64,000 bases of DNA from Idiomarina piscisalsi (GTDB lineage Bacteria > Pseudomonadota > Gammaproteobacteria > Enterobacterales > Alteromonadaceae), in the NCBI RefSeq assembly GCF_003987095.1, contig NZ_PIQA01000012.1, forward strand, positions 1 through 64,000, written 5' to 3'. Positions 6,195-15,179 of this stretch are shown here, one piece after another. How positions within the stretch are numbered: position 1 is the first letter of the stretch; each line of letters begins with the position of its first letter. A model generated the notes under the pieces. The model was not told the origin of the DNA and did no database searches. It worked only from the letters and a program-made list of their open reading frames with translations. A program made the position numbers and the translations under genes.

Positions 6195-9029
6195 ATGAGT
6201 GATTACAAACACACCTTAAACTTGCCAGAAACAGCGTTCCCAATGCGCGGCAACTTGGCTCAGCGCGAGCCGAAAATGCTGGAGCAATGGTATGAAGATG
6301 ACCTCTACGGTCAAATTCGTGAGGCCAAAAACGGCAAGCCGAAATTTATTCTGCACGACGGCCCTCCTTACGCAAATGGGCAGATTCACATTGGTCACGC
6401 CGTAAATAAAATTCTGAAAGACGTTATTGTTAAAGCGAAAACATTAAGCGACTTTGATGCGCCGTATGTGCCCGGTTGGGACTGCCACGGACTGCCCATT
6501 GAGCTACAGGTAGAAAAAAAGCACGGTAAACCGGGTAAAAAGCTCGACTTAGCTCAGTTTCGTGAGAAATGCCGTGAGTACGCGCAAACCCAAATTGATC
6601 AGCAACGCACTGACTTTAAACGCCTCGGGGTGTTAGGTGACTGGGACAACCCGTACCTGACTATGAACTTCAAGCAGGAAGCGGACAGCGTTCGGGCATT
6701 AGCAAAAATTATTGATAAAGGCCACTTGCACCAAGGTTTCAAGCCGGTGCATTGGTGTACTGACTGTGGCTCGGCTCTGGCCGAAGCGGAAGTTGAGTAT
6801 AAAGACAAAAACTCGCCAGCCATTGATGTCCGTATGCCTGTTGCGGCGACAGCCGAAACCGTTGAACGCTTTAGCACGCCAGAAGGGCATGTGGGTGAAG
6901 GCGATGTCAGCATGGTTATCTGGACCACCACTCCGTGGACCATTCCGGCAAACCGTGCGGTAACTTTGGCCGAAGGCCTCGAATACACGCTAGTACAAAT
7001 TGAAGCCGACGGTGAACAACCGGCAGAGCGGGTCATTCTGGCGGATGATTTGGTAACAGATTGCATGGAGCGCTGGAATATTGCGCATTACCATAAGCTT
7101 GGCTTCTGCAAAGGCAAAGACTTAGAAGGCCTGCAGCTTCAGCATCCGTTGTTTGACTTACAGGTGCCGATTATTTTGGGCGACCACGTTACGACTGAAA
7201 GCGGTACAGGCTGTGTCCACACGGCACCGGGCCATGGTGTTGACGACTTTTTGGTCGGTCAGAAATACGGACTGGAAGTCTACAATCCAGTGGGTGACAA
7301 CGGCGTGTATAAAGACGATACGCCGCTATTTGCCGGTCAGCATGTCTTCAAAGCGAACGAACCTATCGTGGATAAGCTGCGCGAAGTTGGCAATCTGATG
7401 CATGCGGAAAGTTACAACCACTCGTACCCGCATTGCTGGCGCCATAAAACGCCGATTATTTTCCGTGCAACACCACAGTGGTTCATTAGCATGGACAAAA
7501 AAGGTTTGCGTGCCGGCGCATTAGATCAAATTAAAAAAGTGGGTTGGTTCCCTGAGTGGGGGCAAAGCCGTATTGAATCGATGGTTGAAGGACGTCCGGA
7601 CTGGTGTATTTCGCGTCAGCGAACTTGGGGCAACCCTATTGCGGTTTTTGTTAACCGCGAAACCGATGAGCTGCACCCGAACACGTTGGAGCTAATGGAA
7701 AAAGTCGCACAGCTGATTGAGAAAGAGGGCGTGCAGGCGTGGTTCGATTTAGAGCCGGAGACGTTGTTGGGCGATGAAGCGAACAAATACCGTAAAGTCA
7801 CCGACACGCTGGACGTTTGGTTCGACTCAGGTGTGACGCACCACTGCGTGTTACGCGAATTTGATGGTTTACGTTGGCCAGCAGATTTGTACCTGGAAGG
7901 CTCGGATCAGCACCGTGGCTGGTTCCAGAGCTCATTGGTCACAGGCGTCGCTATGTATGACGAAGCGCCATATCACCAGGTTCTGACACACGGCTTTACT
8001 GTTGACGCGCAAGGTCGCAAGATGTCGAAGTCAGTGGGTAACGTGGTTACGCCGCAAGACGTTATGAATCAGCTGGGTGGCGATATTCTGCGCTTGTGGG
8101 TTGCTTCGGCCGATTATTCAGGCGAAATGACGGTATCCGATGAAATTCTGAAGCGCTCTGCCGATGCGTACCGCCGTATTCGTAATACGTCACGCTTCTT
8201 GTTAGCGAATTTAAGTGGTTTCGACCCGAAAAAAGATACCGTTGCGATGAACGATATGGTCGAGCTGGATCGCTGGATTGTCGGTCGTGCCGCAGATTTA
8301 CAGAAGCAGTTACTGGAAGCGTATGACAATTATCAGTTCCACAGCGTGGTGCAAAAATTAATGCACTTCTGCTCGATTGAACTGGGCAGTTTCTATCTGG
8401 ATATCATTAAAGACCGCCAGTACACGGCTAAGTCCGATGGTTTGGCACGTCGCTCTTGTCAAACAGCATTGCATCATATTGCCGAAGCCTTAGTTCGCTG
8501 GATGGCGCCAATTTGTAGTTTTACGGCTCAGGAAATTTGGGGGCTGTTACCGGGCGAGCGTGGCGAGTATGTATTTACTGAAAGCTGGTATGAAGGCTTT
8601 AGTGAGTTTGCCGGTGTGAGTGACGCTGAAAACGCCTTCTGGATGCAGCTGCTGGACGTACGTGACACCGTTAACCAGGCGCTGGAGCAATCTCGCCGTG
8701 ACGATGTTATTGGCGGCTCTTTGCAGGCAGAAGTAACCTTATATGCTGATGATAAGCTGGCGACCTCTCTAAACCGTTTAGGTGAAGAGCTTCGTTTTGC
8801 GTTGCTAACGTCTGAAGCTCGTGTTGACGCATTGGACAATGCTCCAGCTAATGCGGTTAAAGCGGAGAAATTGGCGTTGGCGGTGGAAGTGAAGCAAAGT
8901 GCGTATAAGAAATGTGAGCGCTGCTGGCATCATCGTGAAGAAGTCGGCACTTTGTCAGCGCACGATGACTTGTGCCAGCGCTGTGTAACTAATATTGATG
9001 GTGAAGGTGAGGAGCGTCGTTTTGCCTGA
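6195..9029 (+). CDS. ileS: Isoleucyl-tRNA synthetase
   Basis: The 944-residue class I synthetase has the HIGH motif in [14 protein letters not shown] near residue 65, the CP1 editing domain ([29 protein letters not shown]), KMSKS in [10 protein letters not shown] near 610, and a C-terminal zinc finger [11 protein letters not shown]...LCQRC. It charges tRNA-Ile and edits valine. The length is close to E. coli IleS (938). The last codons overlap lspA, as in many proteobacteria where ileS and lspA are co-transcribed. Confidence 0.98.
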   Translation: MSDYKHTLNLPETAFPMRGNLAQREPKMLEQWYEDDLYGQIREAKNGKPKFILHDGPPYANGQIHIGHAVNKILKDVIVKAKTLSDFDAPYVPGWDCHGLPIELQVEKKHGKPGKKLDLAQFREKCREYAQTQIDQQRTDFKRLGVLGDWDNPYLTMNFKQEADSVRALAKIIDKGHLHQGFKPVHWCTDCGSALAEAEVEYKDKNSPAIDVRMPVAATAETVERFSTPEGHVGEGDVSMVIWTTTPWTIPANRAVTLAEGLEYTLVQIEADGEQPAERVILADDLVTDCMERWNIAHYHKLGFCKGKDLEGLQLQHPLFDLQVPIILGDHVTTESGTGCVHTAPGHGVDDFLVGQKYGLEVYNPVGDNGVYKDDTPLFAGQHVFKANEPIVDKLREVGNLMHAESYNHSYPHCWRHKTPIIFRATPQWFISMDKKGLRAGALDQIKKVGWFPEWGQSRIESMVEGRPDWCISRQRTWGNPIAVFVNRETDELHPNTLELMEKVAQLIEKEGVQAWFDLEPETLLGDEANKYRKVTDTLDVWFDSGVTHHCVLREFDGLRWPADLYLEGSDQHRGWFQSSLVTGVAMYDEAPYHQVLTHGFTVDAQGRKMSKSVGNVVTPQDVMNQLGGDILRLWVASADYSGEMTVSDEILKRSADAYRRIRNTSRFLLANLSGFDPKKDTVAMNDMVELDRWIVGRAADLQKQLLEAYDNYQFHSVVQKLMHFCSIELGSFYLDIIKDRQYTAKSDGLARRSCQTALHHIAEALVRWMAPICSFTAQEIWGLLPGERGEYVFTESWYEGFSEFAGVSDAENAFWMQLLDVRDTVNQALEQSRRDDVIGGSLQAEVTLYADDKLATSLNRLGEELRFALLTSEARVDALDNAPANAVKAEKLALAVEVKQSAYKKCERCWHHREEVGTLSAHDDLCQRCVTNIDGEGEERRFA

Positions 9030-9546
9030 TTTCGCACATTCAAAAAGAGCCACTGGCTTACGCTTTTTGTGGCTGACGCTGTTACTGTTCGTGATTGACC
9101 AGGTCACCAAAATTTGGGTGGCCGGTGAATTTGAGCTTTATGAAAGCCGTGTTGTGATAGAAGGTTTATTTAACTTCACCTATGTTCATAACTATGGTGC
9201 TGCGTTTAGTTTCTTAAGTGACAGTGGTGGCTGGCAGCGTTGGCTGTTTACGGCTATCGCGATTGCCATTAGTGTGGTGCTGCTTATTTGGATGCGCCGT
9301 AATCCAGTGGGTTTATGGCGTCAGAACCTGGCTTTTGCACTGATTTTAGCCGGCGCAATAGGCAATGTTGCCGATCGCTTGATGTACGGTTACGTCATCG
9401 ACTTTTTCGATGTGCATTATCAAGGTTGGCACTGGCCCGCGTTTAACGTTGCTGATATGGCAATAACAATAGGCGCCGCTTTGATGTTGCTGGAAGCCTT
9501 TTTTGATAACCGTCGTGACAAGTTAGACGACGGCGACAAGTCGTAG
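9022..9546 (+). CDS. lspA: Lipoprotein signal peptidase (signal peptidase II)
   Basis: The 174-residue inner-membrane aspartic protease has four hydrophobic segments. The catalytic Asp motifs are [16 protein letters not shown] and [11 protein letters not shown] near residues 112-145, and NYGAAFSFL is also conserved. It cleaves prolipoproteins before the lipidated Cys; likely clients in this window are Pal and MlaA. I place the start at TTG 9022 because GAGGAG lies 7 bases upstream and the predicted N-terminus fits the family. TTG 8995 or ATG 8998 would lengthen it by up to 9 residues. It overlaps ileS by 8 bases. Confidence 0.95.
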   Translation: MPDFAHSKRATGLRFLWLTLLLFVIDQVTKIWVAGEFELYESRVVIEGLFNFTYVHNYGAAFSFLSDSGGWQRWLFTAIAIAISVVLLIWMRRNPVGLWRQNLAFALILAGAIGNVADRLMYGYVIDFFDVHYQGWHWPAFNVADMAITIGAALMLLEAFFDNRRDKLDDGDKS

Positions 9547-9555
9547 GGGTACGTT

Positions 9556-9996
9556 TTGAGTCGTTTACCAATTGAACATGGCCGCGAAGTGGTCATGCAC
9601 TTTACCATTAAGCTGACCGACGGTTCGGTTGCAGACAGTACGAAAATGTCCGGTAAACCAGCTAAGTTTCGCATGGGCGATGGCAGCTTAACGGAAAATT
9701 TTGAAGCCTGTTTAGTAGGGCTTCGTGAAGGCGCTGAGCGTGAATTCACGTTGGAGCCTAAGGACGCTTTTGGAGAGCCTAACCCGGACAACTATTACTA
9801 CGTTGATTCGGCTAAGTTTAGTGACGATACTAAGCCTGAGGTTGGCGCTATTTTAGCCTTTACTCAGCCGGATGGAACGGATTTACCGGGAATTGTTCGA
9901 AAAATTGAAGGTCCAACGGTGACTATCGATTTTAATCACCCACTGGCAGGACAGACGGTGATTTTTGAAGTAGAAATTATCAGCGTTGAGCCGTAA
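9556..9996 (+). CDS. fkpB: FKBP-type peptidyl-prolyl isomerase (SlpA/FkpB)
   Basis: The 146-residue protein aligns by eye with E. coli FkpB: VVMHFTIKLTDGSVADST, GKPAKFRMGDGSLTE, an insert-in-flap region around AFGEPNPDNYYYVD, PGIVRKIEG and VDFNHPLAGQTVIFEVEI. The family combines prolyl isomerase and chaperone activity in the cytoplasm. The start is TTG at 9556 with GGGG upstream. It sits between lspA and ispH as in E. coli, supporting one transcript from ileS to ispH. Confidence 0.95.
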   Translation: MSRLPIEHGREVVMHFTIKLTDGSVADSTKMSGKPAKFRMGDGSLTENFEACLVGLREGAEREFTLEPKDAFGEPNPDNYYYVDSAKFSDDTKPEVGAILAFTQPDGTDLPGIVRKIEGPTVTIDFNHPLAGQTVIFEVEIISVEP

Positions 9997-10027
9997 CTGA
10001 CTGAGTCGGTTGAACGCAGGAGGAACT

Positions 10028-10972
10028 ATGCAGATTTTGTTGGCGAACCCACGTGGCTTTTGTGCAGGTGTTGATAGAGCCATAACCATTGTTGAGCGTG
10101 CACTAGAAATTTTTGAGCCGCCAATTTATGTGCGTCATGAAGTGGTTCACAACAAATATGTCGTCAATAAATTGCGTGATGCAGGCGCTATTTTTGTTGA
10201 AGAGCTGCATGAAGTGCCAGACGATCATATCGTGATTTTTAGTGCTCACGGCGTATCTCAGGCGGTACGTCAGGAAGCAAAAGATCGCGGTTTGAAGGTG
10301 TTTGATGCCACTTGTCCGCTAGTGACTAAGGTACATATGGAAGTCACCCGTGCCAGCCGAAAAGGCCACGAGTGTGTGCTCATTGGTCATGCCGGCCACC
10401 CGGAAGTTGAAGGCACAATGGGCCAGTATAAAAACGAAGAGGGCGGCATTTATCTGGTTGAGTCGCCGGAAGACGTTGAAAACCTGGAAGTCAAAGACCC
10501 GAAAAATCTTCATTACATGAGCCAAACAACGTTGTCGGTTGATGACACTGCCGACGTTATTGAAGCCCTGCGCCAGAAATTCCCAAAGATTAACGGCCCA
10601 CGAAAAGACGATATTTGCTATGCCACCCAAAACCGTCAGGACGCAGTGCGTGAATTGGCCAGTGACGCGGATATAATGTTGGTTGTAGGAGCGCGCAATA
10701 GCTCGAACTCAAACCGTTTGCGTGAGCTCTCAGAAAAGATGGGCACACCGGCTTATTTAATTGATGATGCTGGCTGTATTGATAAGTCATGGCTTGAAGG
10801 CAAGGAAAAAGTCGCTGTTACAGCCGGCGCATCGGCACCTGAAGTATTGGTGCAGGAAGTCATTGCCAAGTTGAAGTCCTGGGGTGGAAAAACGGCTGTA
10901 GAACTCAGTGGCCGCGAAGAAAACATTACTTTCTCTATTCCTCCAGAGTTAAGACCTCACCCAGCAGCTTAG
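10028..10972 (+). CDS. ispH: 4-hydroxy-3-methylbut-2-enyl diphosphate reductase
   Basis: The 314-residue iron-sulfur enzyme does the last step of the MEP pathway, reducing HMBPP to IPP and DMAPP. The three cluster cysteines sit in [22 protein letters not shown] and [10 protein letters not shown]. Substrate-binding motifs are [20 protein letters not shown] and [14 protein letters not shown] lies 4 bases before ATG 10028, so the in-frame TTG at 10010 is not preferred. The gene ends 11 bases before the convergent XRE gene. Confidence 0.97.
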   Translation: MQILLANPRGFCAGVDRAITIVERALEIFEPPIYVRHEVVHNKYVVNKLRDAGAIFVEELHEVPDDHIVIFSAHGVSQAVRQEAKDRGLKVFDATCPLVTKVHMEVTRASRKGHECVLIGHAGHPEVEGTMGQYKNEEGGIYLVESPEDVENLEVKDPKNLHYMSQTTLSVDDTADVIEALRQKFPKINGPRKDDICYATQNRQDAVRELASDADIMLVVGARNSSNSNRLRELSEKMGTPAYLIDDAGCIDKSWLEGKEKVAVTAGASAPEVLVQEVIAKLKSWGGKTAVELSGREENITFSIPPELRPHPAA

Positions 10973-10983
10973 TTTTAGGGCTG

Positions 10984-11316
10984 TTAAAATAACTGTTCCG
11001 GACTAATATCCAACGCAATAGCGATGCGTTTTAACGTATCGCTTCTTGGGTTATACCCTGGACGCTCCATCTGCGCGACGGCTGATTGTGAAATACCAAG
11101 CTTACCTGCTAACTCTGTCTGACTGATTTTCTTAAACTTTCTCCAGGCTGCGACCATATTGCCGCCTGTTGATAGGCTGAGCTCTACTACCTCGTGAGGA
11201 ATAAATTCATTGCTGTTTTGAGAGTGGAGCAAGGCGATATAATCTTCGTAGGGAATAACGGCATATTCGGGTTGCCCATTTTTCTCAATAATTTGTACGT
11301 CAGTAGGTGCGTTCAT
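10984..11316 (-). CDS. XRE/Cro-family HTH antitoxin-like protein, no toxin partner seen
   Basis: The 110-residue protein has an N-terminal part of the kind seen in HigA/RelB-type antitoxins (VQIIEKNGQPEYAVIPYEDYIALL, about 6-29), a linker with IPHEVVELSLS, and a C-terminal XRE HTH (KKISQTELAGKLGISQSAVAQME, about 62-84). In this family the gene normally follows a RelE/HigB-like toxin. Upstream here are only 68 bases before the pseudopilin operon and downstream is convergent ispH, so no partner is encoded. It has its own promoter at 11355-11383. It may be an orphan antitoxin or a co-opted regulator. Confidence 0.75.
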   Translation of the reverse strand: MNAPTDVQIIEKNGQPEYAVIPYEDYIALLHSQNSNEFIPHEVVELSLSTGGNMVAAWRKFKKISQTELAGKLGISQSAVAQMERPGYNPRSDTLKRIAIALDISPEQLF

Positions 11317-11354
11317 CTCTCTTTGCGGTTCTTTTTGTCTATTCCGTTTTATTT

Positions 11355-11383
11355 ATTATATATTATAAATAAGTTATTGCTAA
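11355..11383 (-). promoter_or_regulatory. Promoter of the orphan XRE gene
   Basis: On the minus strand TTAGCA (11383-11378), a 17-base spacer and TATAAT (11360-11355) sit in a very AT-rich stretch. The leader to the ATG would be about 30 bases. Confidence 0.5.
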
Positions 11384-11384
11384 T

Positions 11385-11729
11385 TTATCGAGATAACCAA
11401 ATTTCCAATGAGTACAAACGCCTTTCTCCTCGACTTATCTTGATGTCGACCATGGCATTGTCCTCGTCTAATGAATTCACATTGGAGATAATGGTGAACC
11501 CGTTCTCAGTAGTTTGGGCAGGTGGGGGAGACCCACTTCTCCAAGCAATATGGGCATCTTGTATATAGCTATTCAAAGCTTCCACAGCCTGTGCTTTGCG
11601 TTCAGCTCTCTCAATAGCAGTTAATCCTATCTGAAGCAGTTGTTGGCTGCTTACAGCCCACATAGCCACAAGTGCGGAAGCCACTAATGTTTCAACCAGC
11701 GAAAAGCCTTTACTGCTGTGATGACTCAT
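11385..11729 (-). CDS. PpdC/GspI-like minor pseudopilin
   Basis: The 114-residue prepilin starts MSHHSSKGFSLVETLVASAL, a type III signal peptide with the cleavage site after Gly and Glu at mature +5. A hydrophobic helix and a short globular part follow. It is the fourth gene of an operon whose order and features match E. coli ppdA-ppdB-ygdB-ppdC. The start at 11729 is chosen because it gives a normal short prepilin leader; a longer frame from 11819 would add 30 unlikely residues. The start overlaps the previous gene by 20 bases. The likely role is in the tip complex of a type IV pilus or type II secretion pseudopilus. Confidence 0.75.
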   Translation of the reverse strand: MSHHSSKGFSLVETLVASALVAMWAVSSQQLLQIGLTAIERAERKAQAVEALNSYIQDAHIAWRSGSPPPAQTTENGFTIISNVNSLDEDNAMVDIKISRGERRLYSLEIWLSR

Positions 11730-11904
11730 AAAGCACTTTTTGTTGGTTAAAGTCAGCCGCAAGTTGTTCAGAAAGCACTTGCCACTGATGCGCTTGTTGA
11801 GCTTCCAGCATTTGTGCATAAAACAACAGGGCAGCCAAGCTCGTGGAGCTAAGGCTTATGAGTGTGACTAACGTCAGTATCAACGCGAATCCTTTCGCTT
11901 TCAT
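11710..11904 (-). CDS. Short YgdB/PilX-like pilus assembly protein
   Basis: The 64-residue protein starts MKAKGFALILTLVTLISLSSTS, with a short basic leader, Gly-Phe cleavage site and hydrophobic helix, then a short hydrophilic helix (QMLEAQQAHQWQVLSEQLAADF). It lacks Glu at +5, as GspK/PilX/YgdB-type minor pilins do. E. coli YgdB is about twice as long, so the globular domain is mostly missing here, either as a lineage-specific short form or a truncation. Position between the PpdB-like and PpdC-like genes supports the assignment. Confidence 0.6.
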   Translation of the reverse strand: MKAKGFALILTLVTLISLSSTSLAALLFYAQMLEAQQAHQWQVLSEQLAADFNQQKVLYESSQQ

Positions 11905-11922
11905 AATGAACATCCATTTCTG

Positions 11923-12447
11923 TTACTGAGGGAAAACGGTAATTGTCCGATTAAATTGTTGTTCCTGAGCGCCTTGGGGTGTGTCCCGAGAAACCAATAA
12001 TGTAATAAACAGCTTTGAGCTGTTTCCAGAATTTAAGGAGGCGTCAGCTTCAACCCGTAATTCCCGAACGTTAAATTGCGCGCTATCGGTTAACGACTGC
12101 CAACCATAACCCGTACAGTCCAGCGTCATCGGGTTATGCTGCAATTGATAACTTCGAACCCGAAAACCGACAGAGCCCCCGTTTTGTGTCGGAAAGACAT
12201 AGCAACCACGCTCCGGGCTTTGTACGTCTGCGACCATCACGTTGCTTAAACTGCTTAAAAACGTCTCTGCGACAGCTTGCCCGCTCAACATAAACCGAGC
12301 CTTTGATACCGAGCTATGTTGAGCGCCTTTCTGCCATTGCAATAACTGTTGTGCGGTCATGACAATAATGGCTCCCAGCGACGCAGCAATAAGTACTTCA
12401 ACCAGGCTGTACCCATGACTTTTTTGAGCGATATTTCTGTCTAGCAT
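11923..12447 (-). CDS. PpdB/PulJ/PilW-like minor pseudopilin
   Basis: The 174-residue protein has the prepilin motif SHGYSLVEVLIAASLGAIIVM with Glu at +5, a hydrophobic N-terminal helix and a globular domain with two Cys (RGCYVF, LDCTGYGW) that could form a disulfide. It matches GspJ/PilW-type minor pseudopilins. Its start overlaps the stop of the PpdA-like gene, so it is translated as part of the same operon. Confidence 0.72.
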   Translation of the reverse strand: MLDRNIAQKSHGYSLVEVLIAASLGAIIVMTAQQLLQWQKGAQHSSVSKARFMLSGQAVAETFLSSLSNVMVADVQSPERGCYVFPTQNGGSVGFRVRSYQLQHNPMTLDCTGYGWQSLTDSAQFNVRELRVEADASLNSGNSSKLFITLLVSRDTPQGAQEQQFNRTITVFPQ

Positions 12448-12857
12448 AAGGGCAAACCAGGCAAAGACGGACCGTGACTGACGCAGGAGCGAACACGTCC
12501 TTTGCTACTAATAATGACTTTAACGGTATTATTTTCGTTCATGATTCGAATATGCCCGGGCGCAGCACCGCCAGAGTCGCCGTAAAATATCAACGGGCTT
12601 GTCGAGCTATAGGTAGATTCAGTAGCCGTCCCAAACACATTTGCACGCCCTCCGAGCGGCACAAACTCCGCAGTCGTATTGGTCTCTGTTCTTCGTGCCT
12701 TTGCTTTGACTTGGTGCACATACGACAGCCACCGAGAACTTGCCTGCTGCAGCAATAAACTCTCAGTCTGCTGCTTGAACAAAGGCATCGATACGGCGCC
12801 TAACCCAGCCGTAATAGCCAGTGCAATAAGTAATTCAATTAAGGAGTAACCGCGCAC
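12441..12857 (-). CDS. PpdA/GspH/FimT-like minor pseudopilin
   Basis: The 138-residue first gene of the operon starts MRGYSLIELLIALAITAG, a prepilin cleavage motif with Glu at +5. The C-terminal part has GHIRIMNENNT...VIISSKGRVRSC and a final Cys. These lines match E. coli PpdA (GHIRFKN..., IVSPWGRIRLC, terminal Cys region) by memory. It would be processed by a PilD-type prepilin peptidase encoded elsewhere. It is divergent from flhA, with about 100 bases between the two operons. Confidence 0.75.
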   Translation of the reverse strand: MRGYSLIELLIALAITAGLGAVSMPLFKQQTESLLLQQASSRWLSYVHQVKAKARRTETNTTAEFVPLGGRANVFGTATESTYSSTSPLIFYGDSGGAAPGHIRIMNENNTVKVIISSKGRVRSCVSHGPSLPGLPLC

Positions 12858-12954
12858 AGAGCCCCCTGTTATTCAAAGTGCTGATAGTTTATCCGCAGAC
12901 CCAAAAATGTCTGTAAGCTAGCTCGCATCGTATTGTCAGCAAGTATTTAAAAAG

Positions 12955-12971
12955 CTGGCTCGATTCTTGAA
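12955..12971 (+). promoter_or_regulatory. Sigma-54-like promoter for the flhA operon
   Basis: CTGGCTCGATTCTTGAA matches the sigma-54 consensus YTGGCACGRNNNTTGCW except for A-to-T in the -24 box and GC-to-GA at -12. The GG and the -12 pair are 10 bases apart as required. Flagellar genes of this class are sigma-54 dependent in Vibrio and Pseudomonas. The imperfect -12 lowers confidence. Confidence 0.4.
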
Positions 12972-13014
12972 TGAAACACCGCAGGTTCAACTTTTTGACG
13001 CAACAGGAAGACGT

Positions 13015-15162
13015 ATGGCGAGCGGTGCCGAAAAGTTAGTAAGTTTAAGAAATTTCACGCAAAACAATGCCCATTTAATTAAAGGCTTTGGTACGCCTTT
13101 AGCCATTATGGCCATTTTGGCGATGGTGGTGCTGCCTATTCCGGCAATGGTGCTGGATATTCTGTTTTCGTTCTCTATTACACTATCGCTAGTGGTTATG
13201 CTGGTTGCGGTTTATACCCAACGACCACTGGATTTCGCTGCCTTTCCGACAGTTCTGCTTATCGCCACAGTACTGCGGCTTAGCTTAAACGTGGCATCGA
13301 CACGTATCGTTTTACTCGAGGGCCACAATGGGCCGGGCGCAGCAGGTAGCGTCATTGAAGCCTTTGGTAGTGTTGTCATCGGCGGTAACTACACCGTTGG
13401 TTTAGTGGTCTTCGCCATTCTCGTTATTATTAACTTCGTGGTTATTACTAAAGGTGCGGGGCGTATTTCCGAAGTAACCGCTCGCTTTACGTTGGACGCC
13501 ATGCCAGGTAAACAAATGGCCATTGATGCTGACTTGAACGCAGGTCTCATTAACCAGGAAGAAGCTAAACAACGCCGTAGTGACGTCACACGAGAAGCCG
13601 ATTTCTACGGTTCGATGGATGGCGCCAGTAAGTTCGTTAAAGGCGACGCTATCGCCGGTATTCTTATCCTGCTTATCAACATTGTTGGTGGCCTGCTCAT
13701 TGGTATGATCCAGTACGGACTGACCTTCGGTGAAGCGGTAGAAGTCTACACGCTACTGACCATTGGTGACGGCTTGGTCGCCCAAATTCCAGCGCTGTTA
13801 CTGTCTGTTGCGACTGCAATTATTATTACCCGCGAAAATGACAGCAAAGACATGGGTGACGCAGTCGTTCTGCAGTTGCTCGACAACCCGAAAGTATTGG
13901 TTATTTCCAGTTCAGTATTGTTCGCTATGGGTGTTATTCCGGGCATGCCGCATTTAGCGTTTCTAAGCATGTCGGCGGTTCTTGCGGGCGCTGCATACTT
14001 CAAACTTAAGAAGAACAAGACCGAGCAAGGCGAGCTGGTTGAAAAAGAACAAGAGCAGCAAGTTCAGCAGGCACAGCAAAAAGAACTGTCCTGGGACGAC
14101 GTTCGCCATGTCGACACTATTGGCCTGGAAGTTGGCTACCGCCTTATTCCGCTGGTAGACAAGCAACAAGGCGGTGAGCTTCTCTCCCGTATTAAAGGTG
14201 TGCGTAAGAAGCAGTCGCAGGAATTCGGCTTCCTGGTGCCCGCGGTGCATATTCGGGATAACCTCGACTTAGGACCTAACAGCTACCGTATTACATTAAT
14301 GGGCGTGACCATGGGCGAAGCGGAAATTCGCCACGATTGGGAGCTTGCTATTAACCCGGGTCAGGTCTTCGGAGAACTTGAAGGCGAAAAAACCACTGAC
14401 CCTGCTTTCGGTCTGGACGCAGTATGGATCCGTCCAGAGCAAAAAGAGCACGCCCAAACTCTGGGTTACACCGTAGTGGATGCTGCGACGGTAGTGGCCA
14501 CTCACTTAAGTCAAATTGTTACTAACCATGCGTCTCAATTGCTGGGTCATGAAGAAGCTCAAGAGCTGCTTGATCGCCTTGGCCGTACGCATCCTAAGTT
14601 GGTAGAAGGACTTATTCCTGACTTATTGTCCCTGGGCAACTTCGTGAAAGTGTTACAGAACTTACTGGATGAGGGCATTGCCATTCGCGATATGCGCACC
14701 ATTGTGCAAACGCTGGTTGAGTATGCCGGACGCAGTCAGGACCCTGACGTATTAACGGCCGCCGTGCGAATTTCTCTGCGCCGACTGATTGTTCAGGATA
14801 TCTCTGAAGGTGAAACAGAACTGCCTGTCATAACTTTGGCGCCAGAGTTGGAACAGATGTTGCATCAGTCACTACAGATGGCTGGTAACGACGGAAATCA
14901 GCAAGGCGCAGGTATTGAACCAGGTTTAGCCGAACGCTTGCAACAGTCGTTACGCGAAACGCATCAGCAGCAGGAAATGAACGGGGAACCGTCAGTGTTG
15001 CTGACATCCGGGCTACTACGCTCAACTATGGCGCGATTTGCGCGCCACGCTACCGACGGTATGCGTGTGTTGTCGTATCAGGAAATCCCGGATGACAAAC
15101 AAATTCGCATTGTCAGCTCAATTGGTGGACAACAAAACAGTGGTGAACAAACCGCTACCTAA
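13015..15162 (+). CDS. flhA: Flagellar type III export gate protein FlhA
   Basis: The 715-residue protein has eight N-terminal membrane segments (to about residue 310) and a large cytoplasmic domain. The FHIPEP-family signature is GRISEVTARFTLDAMPGKQMAIDADLNAG, followed by GSMDGASKFVKGDAIAG. FlhA forms the nonameric ring that receives export substrates and uses the proton motive force. I prefer ATG 13015 (AGGA 7 bases upstream) over TTG 12967, because that TTG lies inside the sigma-54-like -12 box. flhB, often the upstream neighbour, is not here; a pseudopilin operon takes its place. Confidence 0.96.
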   Translation: MASGAEKLVSLRNFTQNNAHLIKGFGTPLAIMAILAMVVLPIPAMVLDILFSFSITLSLVVMLVAVYTQRPLDFAAFPTVLLIATVLRLSLNVASTRIVLLEGHNGPGAAGSVIEAFGSVVIGGNYTVGLVVFAILVIINFVVITKGAGRISEVTARFTLDAMPGKQMAIDADLNAGLINQEEAKQRRSDVTREADFYGSMDGASKFVKGDAIAGILILLINIVGGLLIGMIQYGLTFGEAVEVYTLLTIGDGLVAQIPALLLSVATAIIITRENDSKDMGDAVVLQLLDNPKVLVISSSVLFAMGVIPGMPHLAFLSMSAVLAGAAYFKLKKNKTEQGELVEKEQEQQVQQAQQKELSWDDVRHVDTIGLEVGYRLIPLVDKQQGGELLSRIKGVRKKQSQEFGFLVPAVHIRDNLDLGPNSYRITLMGVTMGEAEIRHDWELAINPGQVFGELEGEKTTDPAFGLDAVWIRPEQKEHAQTLGYTVVDAATVVATHLSQIVTNHASQLLGHEEAQELLDRLGRTHPKLVEGLIPDLLSLGNFVKVLQNLLDEGIAIRDMRTIVQTLVEYAGRSQDPDVLTAAVRISLRRLIVQDISEGETELPVITLAPELEQMLHQSLQMAGNDGNQQGAGIEPGLAERLQQSLRETHQQQEMNGEPSVLLTSGLLRSTMARFARHATDGMRVLSYQEIPDDKQIRIVSSIGGQQNSGEQTAT

Positions 15163-15179
15163 GACAACGGGAGTCGCTT

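Noticed and set aside
6599-7066. Minus-strand frame of 155 codons inside ileS
   Set aside because: Shadow of a strongly conserved synthetase region; no start signal or family.
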